NCBI GenBank assembly: GCA_946999385.1 | Contig: CAMQCZ010000016.1 | Span: 1 to 41,669 of the forward strand | Source: an uncultured Lachnoanaerobaculum sp. | GTDB lineage: Bacteria; Bacillota; Clostridia; Lachnospirales; Lachnospiraceae | Direction: 5' to 3' | Length of the DNA stretch: 41,669 nucleotides | Shown: piece by piece, positions 6,984 to 14,598 of the stretch | Layout: each line of letters starts with the position of its first letter | Numbering within the stretch: position 1 is the stretch's first letter | Position numbers and translations under genes: made by a program | Notes under the pieces: generated by a model | What the model was told of the DNA's origin: nothing | Database searches by the model: none | The model's input: only the letters and a program-made list of their open reading frames with translations

Positions 6984-8672
6984 TTATTTCAATTTAAATG
7001 AACTTTTCAAAGATACTATCCTATTAAATACCAAAGCATCCTTAGTTGAATCCTTACAATCTATACAAAAATATCCATTTCTTAAAAATTGATATGAATC
7101 ATATGCCTTTGCTCCCTCAAAACCAGGCTCAAGATAACAATTTTTTAAAATAGTTAATGAATTAGGATTTAAATTCAAACTTCCATCTTCATTTAATTTA
7201 CCCTTTTCTTCATCAATTATATTTTCATACAACCTACATTCCGCTTTTATAGCTGTAGAAGCATTTACCCAGTGTATAGTGCCTTTAACCTTTCTTGCAC
7301 TAAATCCTGTCCCTGATTTTGTTTCCTTATCATATGTACCATGAATAGCAATAATATTACCGCTTTCATCTTTTTCAAAGCTTGTACAGGTTACAAAATA
7401 CGCTCCCATAAGCCTTACTTCATTTCCTACAAAAAATCTAAAATATTTTTTTGGAGGATTTTCCATAAAATCTTCTCTCTCTATATATAATTCCTTACCA
7501 AATGGAATTTTTCTTGTTCCAAGCTCAGGATTTTCCATATTATTAGGCATATCAAGATACTCTATTTTTCCTTCCTCATAATTATCAATTATAAGCTTTA
7601 TAGGGTCTAATATAGCCATCATACGTGGTTTTTTTAATTTCAAATCTTCACGTATGCAATATTCAAGCATAGCATAATCAACAGAAGAATTTGCTTTTGA
7701 AATACCGCATAGCTCAACAAACCTTTTTAATGCTTCTTTTGTATAACCACGGCGTCTAAGTGCCGCTATAGATACAAGCCTCGGATCATCCCAGCCGTCA
7801 ACAATTTTATCTTCAACCAATTTTTTTATATATCTTTTACCTGTTATAACATTAGTAAGATAAAGCTTTGCAAATTCTATCTGTCTTGGAGGATATTTAT
7901 ATTCACACTCTTTAACTACCCATTCATAAAGTGGACGATGATCTTCAAATTCCAAAGTACAGATACTATGTGTTATATTTTCAATAGCATCCTCTATAGG
8001 ATGGGCAAAATCATACATAGGATAAATACACCACTTATCTTTTGTATTATGATGATACAAATGTGCAACTCTATATAATACAGGATCTCGCATATTTATA
8101 TTTGGGCTTGCCATATCTATCTTAGCTCTTAATACCTTTGAACCGTCTTCAAATTTTCCATTTTTCATGTCTTCAAAAAGTCGTAGGTTTTCTTCAACAG
8201 TTCTATTTCTATAAGGGCTTTCTTTCCCCTTCGTAGTATAATCTCCCCTATATTCTTTAATTTCACTTGCACTCAAATCACAAACATAGGCCTTACCTTT
8301 TTTTATTAATAAAATAGCCTTTTCATACATTTCTTCAAAATAATCAGAAGCAAAGAAGCATCTGTCATCATATTTGGCACCAAGCCAATCAACATCTTCT
8401 TTTATACTTTTTACAAATTCTTCTTTTTCTTTACTTGGATTGGTATCATCAAATCTTAAATTAAATAAACCATTATACTTAAGAGCAAGAGAATAATTCA
8501 ATAATATACTTTTAGCATGACCTATATGCAAATATCCATTTGGTTCAGGTGGAAATCTCGTTTGTACATGAGTATATTTTCCCTCTTTTAAATCCTTATC
8601 AATCTCCAATTCTATAAAATTTTTAGAACTACCTTCAGCATCTTCCTGTTCTATCTTTTCTAAATCTGTCAT
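6984..8672 (-). CDS. glnS: Glutaminyl-tRNA synthetase
   Basis: GlnRS charges tRNA-Gln directly. The protein is 562 residues from the ATG at 8670-8672, chosen because GGAGG lies just upstream; an earlier in-frame TTG would overlap that ribosome site. The class I signature HIGH (residues 49-52) follows RFPPEPNGYL, and the GlnRS-specific stretches GWDDPRL, ALRRRGYT and CIREDL are present, followed by the beta-barrel anticodon-binding half (PFGKELYIEREDF, GNEVRLMGAYFVTC). The second class I motif, usually VMSKR in bacterial GlnRS, here reads VITGKR. Many Gram-positives lack GlnRS and use GatCAB, so the gene marks a clostridial lineage that acquired it. It is monocistronic, with its own promoter and terminator. 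Confidence 0.97.
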   Translation of the reverse strand: MTDLEKIEQEDAEGSSKNFIELEIDKDLKEGKYTHVQTRFPPEPNGYLHIGHAKSILLNYSLALKYNGLFNLRFDDTNPSKEKEEFVKSIKEDVDWLGAKYDDRCFFASDYFEEMYEKAILLIKKGKAYVCDLSASEIKEYRGDYTTKGKESPYRNRTVEENLRLFEDMKNGKFEDGSKVLRAKIDMASPNINMRDPVLYRVAHLYHHNTKDKWCIYPMYDFAHPIEDAIENITHSICTLEFEDHRPLYEWVVKECEYKYPPRQIEFAKLYLTNVITGKRYIKKLVEDKIVDGWDDPRLVSIAALRRRGYTKEALKRFVELCGISKANSSVDYAMLEYCIREDLKLKKPRMMAILDPIKLIIDNYEEGKIEYLDMPNNMENPELGTRKIPFGKELYIEREDFMENPPKKYFRFFVGNEVRLMGAYFVTCTSFEKDESGNIIAIHGTYDKETKSGTGFSARKVKGTIHWVNASTAIKAECRLYENIIDEEKGKLNEDGSLNLNPNSLTILKNCYLEPGFEGAKAYDSYQFLRNGYFCIDCKDSTKDALVFNRIVSLKSSFKLK

Positions 8673-8705
8673 GCCTACCTCCAAAATATCGTTTTAAATA
8701 TAGTG

Positions 8706-8734
8706 ATTATACATTTTTTTTTGATTTTTGTCGA
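8706..8734 (-). promoter_or_regulatory. glnS promoter
   Basis: Minus strand: -35 TCGACA (8729-8734), 17-base spacer, perfect -10 TATAAT (8706-8711), about 33 bases before the glnS ATG. It overlaps the gap just after the DUF819 gene's stop codon region. Confidence 0.65.
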
Positions 8735-8738
8735 TATA

Positions 8739-9974
8739 TTATCTTAATAAAATACTTCCAACTAATAATCCTGCATAAGTACCTATTACATAGCCTAATG
8801 TTCCTACTAACATAGCAGGTGCTACTAATTTATTCCAGCCCTTTGATACTGCCATAGCGGCCGCTGTAGTTGGTCCTCCAACATTTGCATTGCTGACTAT
8901 AATAATTTCCTCCAAACTAAATCCGAAAATTTTACCGAAAATAAGACTGAATAACATATTTATTATGACAATTATAGCTGCAAATACAAGCAATAATGGC
9001 GAATTTGTAATAATTAATATTATAGAGGCAGGTACACCTATAACAAAGAAGAATAAATAAATTAGAAATGTTCCTATTTCATTGCTTCCCTTAATATTAC
9101 CAAAAAATTTAGGAAATGCTGTAGCTAATATCATTGATATAGTCGTAATCCATAAATATTTATTTCCAAATAATGTTCTTAAAATATTAATAAATGTATT
9201 TTCTCTTGCAAATATAAGCTTAAATATATTAGCAATATTTTCTGATAAAAATACAATTACAAAAGCAGTAGCTATACAAAAAGCAATATCTATTAATGAA
9301 ATTTCCTTTGCTTTCCAATAAATGGCTGTAGCAGTCTTATCCTCCTTGTTAGCATCAAGTTGCTTTTCAAGCTCATCCATATGAGGATGCTTATAATATT
9401 TTTGAAAAAATTTTATACCCGGTATCATAATTAAAGCAAAGAAATATATAACCATAAGCAAATTATCTGCAACAGTAGCGGCACTTATCATACTTGATGA
9501 AACTGAAAAAGCATCTGATAAAGCGGCAAAATTCACACCGCCTCCAATATAAGTTCCTGTAAATACTCCTGATATTGCAGCAAGCTCAGGTATATATTTT
9601 GATAATGCACAATATGCTACTATCGCTCCCGCTACAGTACCAAGTGAGCTTAATAAAAATATTATCAAAATACGTCCTGTATCCTTTCCTATCTTTCTTA
9701 TATCGCATTGTAATAATAACAAAGGTATAGCAAGCGGTACTATATAAGACCAAACAACATCCCAAACAGTTGCATTCATAGGTATAATACCAAAATTACT
9801 AAGCACAAGTGCAAAAATAAGACATATTATAGCACCGCTCAGCTTAGCTGCCCATCTGTATTTTTGCTCTAAAAATATAGAAATTGCTACAACAAGCACA
9901 CAAATAGTCCAAATTGCCCAAGTATTTTCTGAGCCTATTAATGGATTATCCAGATTAAATATTTCTCCCCACAT
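8739..9974 (-). CDS. DUF819 (YjcL-like) integral membrane protein
   Basis: A polytopic membrane protein of about 411 residues with roughly ten hydrophobic segments, including the family stretches TGTYIGGGVNFAALSDAF and NANVGGPTTAAAMAVSKGW. These two glycine-rich inverted halves give it the look of a transporter. B. subtilis YjcL and plant homologues belong here, but no substrate is established to my knowledge. The start was set at the ATG at 9972-9974, which has AAGGGGAT upstream; a TTG 45 bases earlier lies almost at the predicted transcription start and is unlikely. It is monocistronic, behind a consensus promoter. Confidence 0.88.
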   Translation of the reverse strand: MWGEIFNLDNPLIGSENTWAIWTICVLVVAISIFLEQKYRWAAKLSGAIICLIFALVLSNFGIIPMNATVWDVVWSYIVPLAIPLLLLQCDIRKIGKDTGRILIIFLLSSLGTVAGAIVAYCALSKYIPELAAISGVFTGTYIGGGVNFAALSDAFSVSSSMISAATVADNLLMVIYFFALIMIPGIKFFQKYYKHPHMDELEKQLDANKEDKTATAIYWKAKEISLIDIAFCIATAFVIVFLSENIANIFKLIFARENTFINILRTLFGNKYLWITTISMILATAFPKFFGNIKGSNEIGTFLIYLFFFVIGVPASIILIITNSPLLLVFAAIIVIINMLFSLIFGKIFGFSLEEIIIVSNANVGGPTTAAAMAVSKGWNKLVAPAMLVGTLGYVIGTYAGLLVGSILLR

Positions 9975-10027
9975 AAATTCTATCCCCTTTTTTAATTTTT
10001 TATTAATTTTTTTAAACAATAAAGCTA

Positions 10028-10056
10028 ATTATATTTATATATTTATATTCTGTCAA
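10028..10056 (-). promoter_or_regulatory. Consensus sigma-A promoter of the DUF819 gene
   Basis: Minus strand: perfect -35 TTGACA (10051-10056), 17-base spacer, perfect -10 TATAAT (10028-10033). It is the best promoter match in the window. The predicted start near 10021 gives a leader of about 45 bases. Confidence 0.8.
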
Positions 10057-10072
10057 GTTATTATTTTAAAGC

Positions 10073-10106
10073 AAAAAAGCTATGTTTTCTCAACAATAGC
10101 TTTTTT
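10073..10106 (-). terminator. Terminator downstream of the cysteine hydrolase gene
   Basis: An 11-bp stem, AAAAAAGCTAT (10073-10083) / ATAGCTTTTTT (10096-10106), with a 12-base loop. On the minus strand it lies about 125 bp after the stop of the gene at 10231-10770 and just before the DUF819 promoter. The rest of the 10107-10230 gap shows nothing beyond AT-rich sequence. Confidence 0.75.
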
Positions 10107-10230
10107 ATGAATTTTAAATCAATATTTTTTTATATCTATTTAAAAATTATCATTTTTCATAAAATTATTTAATATAACTATTTTATATCTCGGTTTTTTA
10201 TAAGTAAATTTTTAAATTCAAACTAAAATT

Positions 10231-10770
10231 TTATATTATTGATATATGACATGCTTTCATAGCAGCCAAGGCTATATTATGACTTTCCACACTTACACCT
10301 GCACAGCATGATGAATTTACAAAAATATCTATCTCAGGATAATCAGATCTTAATACAATGGCATTGGAAATAACACAAATATCGGTACAAACTCCTATTA
10401 TTTCAATTTGATTAAAATCATATTTTTCAAGCTCCTTGGATAGTTCCGTACTCCCAAAACTGAATTTACAAAAAGGATCTATATCTAAAAAACTGTCCTG
10501 ATATAATGCTTTCAAATTTTTTATTTCGTCAATAATCTCCCAACCCTCGGTATTTCTAATACAATGTTCTACAGGAAGTCTTTTACCTTCTCCGGTTTTA
10601 AGATAATTGCTTTCATGTGTATCCTTTGTACAAAGAATTTTAAATCCCTCAGCTATAGCATCTTGTATTCTTTTAATCACCGGCTTTACAACTTCTCTAC
10701 ATTTATCATTACCAAGCACACCTGTTATAAAATCATTTTGCATATCAATTACTAATAATAATTTCTTCAT
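10231..10770 (-). CDS. Isochorismatase/nicotinamidase-family cysteine hydrolase
   Basis: A 179-residue cysteine hydrolase. Candidate catalytic triad: D9 (LLVIDMQNDF), K102 (FCKFSFGS) and C132 (VCTDICV, with the usual cis-peptide region just before). The metal-site segment TKDTHE...LPVEHC keeps Asp, His and His but differs from classical PncA (TRDWHP...). The family includes nicotinamidase (nicotinamide to nicotinate, NAD salvage) and related amidases; the substrate cannot be fixed here. The start is set at MKKLLLVID (10768-10770), with GGTGAGG just upstream; a start four codons earlier has no ribosome site. It is flanked by glyQS upstream and a terminator downstream. Confidence 0.87.
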   Translation of the reverse strand: MKKLLLVIDMQNDFITGVLGNDKCREVVKPVIKRIQDAIAEGFKILCTKDTHESNYLKTGEGKRLPVEHCIRNTEGWEIIDEIKNLKALYQDSFLDIDPFCKFSFGSTELSKELEKYDFNQIEIIGVCTDICVISNAIVLRSDYPEIDIFVNSSCCAGVSVESHNIALAAMKACHISII

Positions 10771-10864
10771 TCTCCTCACCATTAAAATATCTTTATAAAT
10801 TTATTTATATATAAATATTCATAAGGCTAAATAATATTTAAGCAGACATAGCTCACCAAGTAGC

Positions 10865-12253
10865 TTAAAAACTAAATTTATCTAAAAAATAAGCCCTTAA
10901 TTCATCAATAGGAACTCTCTGTTGCTGCATAGTATCTCTATCTCTTATTGTTACACAATTATCCTCTTCTGAGTCAAAATCATAAGTTATACAATAAGGT
11001 GTACCTATTTCATCCTGCCTTCTATATCTCTTACCTATATTACCTCTTTCATCAAACTCACAATTATAGTATTTAGACAATTCTTCATATACTTTAAAAG
11101 CTTTTTCATTTAATTTTTTTGACAAAGGGAATATTCCTATCTTTACAGGAGCAAGTGCAGGATGAAAATGCAAAACAACTCTTGTATCATTTGTATCCAG
11201 TACTTCTTCATCATAGGCTGCACAAAGGAAAGCTAATGTTACTCTATCAGCACCTAATGAAGGCTCAATAACATAAGGAATATATCTTTCATTTGTTTCA
11301 TCATCAAAATATGTTAAATCCTGTGCTGATATTTCCTGATGTCTACCAAGGTCATAGTCGGTTCTGTCAGCTATACCCCAAAGCTCTCCCCAACCGAATG
11401 GAAATAAAAATTCAATATCCGTAGTTGCCTTTGAATAAAAGCTAAGCTCTTCTTTCTCATGATCTCTCGCTCTCATTTGTTCTTCTTTTATTCCCAAAGT
11501 CTTAAGCCAGTTTATGCAAAATGCTTTCCAATATTCAAACCATTCCAAATCCGTATCAGGCTTACAGAAAAACTCAAGCTCCATCTGTTCAAATTCTCTT
11601 GTTCTAAAAGTAAAATTACCTGGAGTAATTTCATTTCTAAATGATTTTCCTATTTGACCTATACCAAAAGGCACTTTTTTTCTTGAAGTTCTTTGAACAT
11701 TTTTAAAATTAACAAAAATACCCTGTGCTGTTTCAGGTCTTAAATACACTATATTTTTTGCATCCTCTGTAACACCCTGAAATGTCTTAAACATAAGGTT
11801 AAATTGACGAATATCTGTAAAATTGTGCTTTCCACAGCTTGGGCAACTTATATTATTATCATCAATATATTTTTTCATTTCATCATTTGTCCAAGCATCC
11901 ACACTACCTTCAAATTTTATTCCATGCTCAGACATATAATCTTCTATCATCTTATCAGCTCTAAATCTTTCCCTGCATTCCTTACAATCCATAAGTGGAT
12001 CTGAAAATCCTGCCAGATGTCCTGAAGCAATCCATGTCTTAGGATTCATAAGTATTGCACAATCAACACCTACATTGTGTGGAGATTCTTGAATAAACTT
12101 TTGCCACCAAGCCTTTTTTATATTATTTTTCAATTCAACACCCAAATTACCATAATCCCAAGTATTAGCCAAACCTCCATATATCTCGGAACCGGGATAT
12201 ACAAATCCTCTTGATTTAGCTAAAGCAATAATTTTTTCCATACTATATTCCAT
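10865..12253 (-). CDS. glyQS: Glycyl-tRNA synthetase, dimeric (alpha2) type
   Basis: This enzyme charges tRNA-Gly and is the single-chain archaeal/eukaryal-like type rather than the bacterial alpha2-beta2 GlyQ+GlyS. It has 462 residues, normal for the class. Class II motifs: motif 1 region GSEIYGGLANTWDYGNLGVE, motif 2 RNEITPGNFTFRTREFEQMELEFF, motif 3 PSLGADRVTLAFL. The C-terminal anticodon-binding domain begins near LAPVKIGIFPL. A Cys cluster (CKEC / CPSCGKH) in the N-terminal insertion may bind zinc. GGAGG precedes the ATG. It follows a lipoprotein gene by 20 bp and probably shares its promoter. No T-box is visible upstream. Confidence 0.97.
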   Translation of the reverse strand: MEYSMEKIIALAKSRGFVYPGSEIYGGLANTWDYGNLGVELKNNIKKAWWQKFIQESPHNVGVDCAILMNPKTWIASGHLAGFSDPLMDCKECRERFRADKMIEDYMSEHGIKFEGSVDAWTNDEMKKYIDDNNISCPSCGKHNFTDIRQFNLMFKTFQGVTEDAKNIVYLRPETAQGIFVNFKNVQRTSRKKVPFGIGQIGKSFRNEITPGNFTFRTREFEQMELEFFCKPDTDLEWFEYWKAFCINWLKTLGIKEEQMRARDHEKEELSFYSKATTDIEFLFPFGWGELWGIADRTDYDLGRHQEISAQDLTYFDDETNERYIPYVIEPSLGADRVTLAFLCAAYDEEVLDTNDTRVVLHFHPALAPVKIGIFPLSKKLNEKAFKVYEELSKYYNCEFDERGNIGKRYRRQDEIGTPYCITYDFDSEEDNCVTIRDRDTMQQQRVPIDELRAYFLDKFSF

Positions 12254-12273
12254 AATATTTCCTCCTTCTCAAA

Positions 12274-12882
12274 TTATTTTATTAAAATTATAGTTTCAAT
12301 ATCTGTAGCTTTGACAGACTTGGTGGAAGCTATTTTAATTGAATGCAAATCTGATATTTCAACCTTGAAGTCTGAATTATGTTCACCATTTATAGCTTCT
12401 ATGACTTTGGCCTCAAATTTTAAGCTACCTGTCCCCTTTACAATTAAGGCTCTGCTAAAAGCTTCGGTCTTATCATTTATATATGGTCTTAATATTTCAT
12501 CATCCTTATTTACAAATTTAATACTCTCAAATCCTATACTATCATCATTAGAATATTTTGCATAAGATAATAATTTATCTAAAGAAGTATATCCAAATAA
12601 TAATTTCAATTTAGGCTTCTTATAATCTATATCCAAGAGCTTTACATCACCATCTTTAGAAAAATCACTTAATTCCTTTTCAATAAATTTTTTTAAATCT
12701 TCTATATTGATATCAGTCATATTATCGTCAATTTCCTCTACCAATAATGATTGACAGCTTCCATCATTTTTTATTAGAATACTGCTCTCATCTCCTGATA
12801 AAGTAATACTTTTTTTAGTACAGGCCACAAGACATAATATACTAAGTATAAATATAAAAAATATCAGAAAATTTTTTTTCAT
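12274..12882 (-). CDS. Predicted lipoprotein, function unknown
   Basis: A 202-residue protein with a type II signal peptide: MKKN, hydrophobic core IFFIFILSILCL, and lipobox LVAC with the lipidated Cys at residue 21. The mature part starts TKKSITLSGDESSILIKNDGS and alternates short strands and helices; I recognise no domain. A similar layout (DUF-type lipoprotein with a short repeat of beta strands) is common beside housekeeping genes in Lachnospiraceae, but I cannot name it. It is first in a two-gene unit with glyQS, with a promoter at 12915-12943. Confidence 0.75.
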   Translation of the reverse strand: MKKNFLIFFIFILSILCLVACTKKSITLSGDESSILIKNDGSCQSLLVEEIDDNMTDINIEDLKKFIEKELSDFSKDGDVKLLDIDYKKPKLKLLFGYTSLDKLLSYAKYSNDDSIGFESIKFVNKDDEILRPYINDKTEAFSRALIVKGTGSLKFEAKVIEAINGEHNSDFKVEISDLHSIKIASTKSVKATDIETIILIK

Positions 12883-12914
12883 AAATCCCTCTTTCTCCAG
12901 AATTATTGCTTATA

Positions 12915-12943
12915 ATATTATCAAATTTTTAACATATTAGCAA
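12915..12943 (-). promoter_or_regulatory. Promoter of the lipoprotein-glyQS unit
   Basis: Minus strand: -35 TTGCTA (12938-12943), 17-base spacer, -10 TAATAT (12915-12920), about 32 bases before the lipoprotein ATG. Confidence 0.6.
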
Positions 12944-12977
12944 TCTCTTATTTAAAAATAACTTTTATAAAAATTTT

Positions 12978-13038
12978 AATAGTAAGTGTCAGCATATAAA
13001 AGAATATTTACTATACCTTTATATACTGACACTCTATT
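12978..13038 (-). terminator. Terminator after recO, end of the ireB/ruvX-to-recO gene block
   Basis: A long imperfect stem: AATAG and AGTGTCAG (12978-12992), continued by ATATAAA, pair with TTTATAT, CTGACACT (13026-13033) and CTATT (13034-13038). On the minus strand it lies 10 bp after the recO stop and is followed by an AT-rich tail rather than a pure U run. Confidence 0.65.
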
Positions 13039-13047
13039 TTATGATTT

Positions 13048-13692
13048 TTAAGAAATAAGTTTTAATATTTCAAGTGATTTCATTTCACTATCTATAAATT
13101 CTTTTATATTACAATCAACATATATAGATAATTCTTCTAAAATATTTTTTGTTAAATTGAATTTAAATAAATCTTCAATTCTACTATTTATAATATAATT
13201 CCATGTATATTTACAGGTGGAACTTGCATTTACAAGTTCACTATGATATTGTCCAAAAATAACCATAGCCCTTAATTCAAATATTCTCCTAACCAATTCA
13301 TTTGGTATATTAGGATTTATAATAGCTAACAAAGTATAATATAATAATTTCAATAAATTTGGTTCTTTTAAAAATTCCTTTGCATAATAATTTGCCAATT
13401 CCAAAAAATATGTACCATAACAGGTATTTTCAATATCACAAGAAATTTTATCAAAATAATTATTAATCTGTGTTGATTGCAAATTATAGCTTTCTTTACC
13501 TTCATATAATGTAAATTTTCCAAAAGCAAATAATCTTGTGCTTGCAACAAAGCTGCTGGTCGATTTTCTTGCACCTCTTGCAAAAGCATGTATTTTACCT
13601 ATATCCTTGGTAATAATTGTTATTCTTCTATCATATTCTCCTATATTCATTACATAGCTAATCATACCTAAAACTTCTATAGTTCCATACAT
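13048..13692 (-). CDS. recO: DNA repair protein RecO, short form without zinc finger
   Basis: RecO works with RecR to load RecA onto SSB-coated single strands. The N-terminal OB-fold (EVLGMISYVMNIGEYDRRITIITKDIGKIHAFARGARK) and the helical C-terminal half (ELANYYAKEF..., VRRIFELRAMVIFG) are clear. It has 214 residues, against about 240-260 for most Firmicutes. The missing part is the zinc-finger loop: where others have two CxxC pairs around an FS..GG segment, this one passes directly from VIFGQYHSELVNAS (about 144-157) to the next helix STCKYTWNYI. The ATG is 1 bp from the era stop, so it is co-expressed with era. It is the last gene before the terminator. Confidence 0.9.
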   Translation of the reverse strand: MYGTIEVLGMISYVMNIGEYDRRITIITKDIGKIHAFARGARKSTSSFVASTRLFAFGKFTLYEGKESYNLQSTQINNYFDKISCDIENTCYGTYFLELANYYAKEFLKEPNLLKLLYYTLLAIINPNIPNELVRRIFELRAMVIFGQYHSELVNASSTCKYTWNYIINSRIEDLFKFNLTKNILEELSIYVDCNIKEFIDSEMKSLEILKLIS

Positions 13693-13693
13693 A

Positions 13694-14596
13694 TTAAATA
13701 TCCTTAATATTATATCCGAAATTTTTTATTTGAATATCAGAATTTCTCCACTCTTTTCTCACCTTCAGCCATAATCTCAAATTAACTTGTGTATTTGTCA
13801 AAGCTTCTATATCTTTCCTTGCATTAATCCCTATTTTTTTTAACATATTGCCTTCTTTACCTATAATTATAGCCTTATGTGCAGCTCTTTCACATACTAT
13901 AGTAGCTTCTATATCAACCAAGCCATTTTTTCTATATTCCATTTTATCTATTTCAACTGCTACACCATGTGGAATCTCATCATCTAAATTTCTTAATAAT
14001 TTTTCTCGTATAAGCTCTGCACTTATCTGTCTTATAGGCTGATCAGTAACAACATCGGCATCATAATACAAAGGACCTTCAGGCAAATATTTATAAATCG
14101 AATCAACTATAATATCTATTCCATCCTCTTTAAGTGCAGATATTGGAACTATTTCTGTAAAACACATTAATTTACTATATTTTTCTATTATTGGTAATAA
14201 CAACTCTTTTTTTTCTAAAATATCCAATTTATTAATGGCCAATATTACCGGCTTATTGCTTTCTTTTAATAAATTCAATATATATTCTTCTCTTTCACCT
14301 ATATAATCCTTGGCTTCAACAATCCATAAGAGTACATCTACGTCCTTTAGAGTTTTATTAACTACGCTTTGCATATAAGCACCAAGCTTATTTTTTGCCT
14401 TATGTATACCTGGAGTATCTACAAATATTATTTGTCCCCTTTGATCAGTATAAACTGTTTGTATTTTATTTCTTGTCGTTTGTGGCTTATGACTTGTAAT
14501 AGCTATCTTTTGACCTATTATTTTATTCATCAATGTTGATTTACCTACATTCGGTCTTCCTATCAAAGCAACAAAGCCTGATTTTAAATTTTCCAT
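13694..14596 (-). CDS. era: GTPase Era
   Basis: Era is an essential GTPase that binds the 3' end of 16S rRNA during 30S assembly. It has 300 residues, the usual size. GTPase motifs: G1 GRPNVGKST (13-21), G3 DTPG (60-63), G4 NKLD (122-125) and G5-like SALKEDG. The C-terminal KH domain includes IGKEGNMLKKIG, which holds the RNA-binding loop. era and recO are neighbours in many Firmicutes. Here era is separated by 2 bp from the M16 peptidase gene upstream, so its expression depends on the long upstream transcript unless a promoter hides in the peptidase gene. Confidence 0.98.
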   Translation of the reverse strand: MENLKSGFVALIGRPNVGKSTLMNKIIGQKIAITSHKPQTTRNKIQTVYTDQRGQIIFVDTPGIHKAKNKLGAYMQSVVNKTLKDVDVLLWIVEAKDYIGEREEYILNLLKESNKPVILAINKLDILEKKELLLPIIEKYSKLMCFTEIVPISALKEDGIDIIVDSIYKYLPEGPLYYDADVVTDQPIRQISAELIREKLLRNLDDEIPHGVAVEIDKMEYRKNGLVDIEATIVCERAAHKAIIIGKEGNMLKKIGINARKDIEALTNTQVNLRLWLKVRKEWRNSDIQIKNFGYNIKDI

Positions 14597-14598
14597 AT

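Noticed and set aside
12254..12273. T-box leader in front of glyQS
   Set aside because: Only 20 bp separate glyQS from the lipoprotein gene, and the short lipoprotein leader has no specifier loop or antiterminator sequence.
13368..13589. Open frame opposite in phase to recO (73 codons)
   Set aside because: It lies fully inside recO on the same strand in another frame, with no ribosome site or recognisable product.
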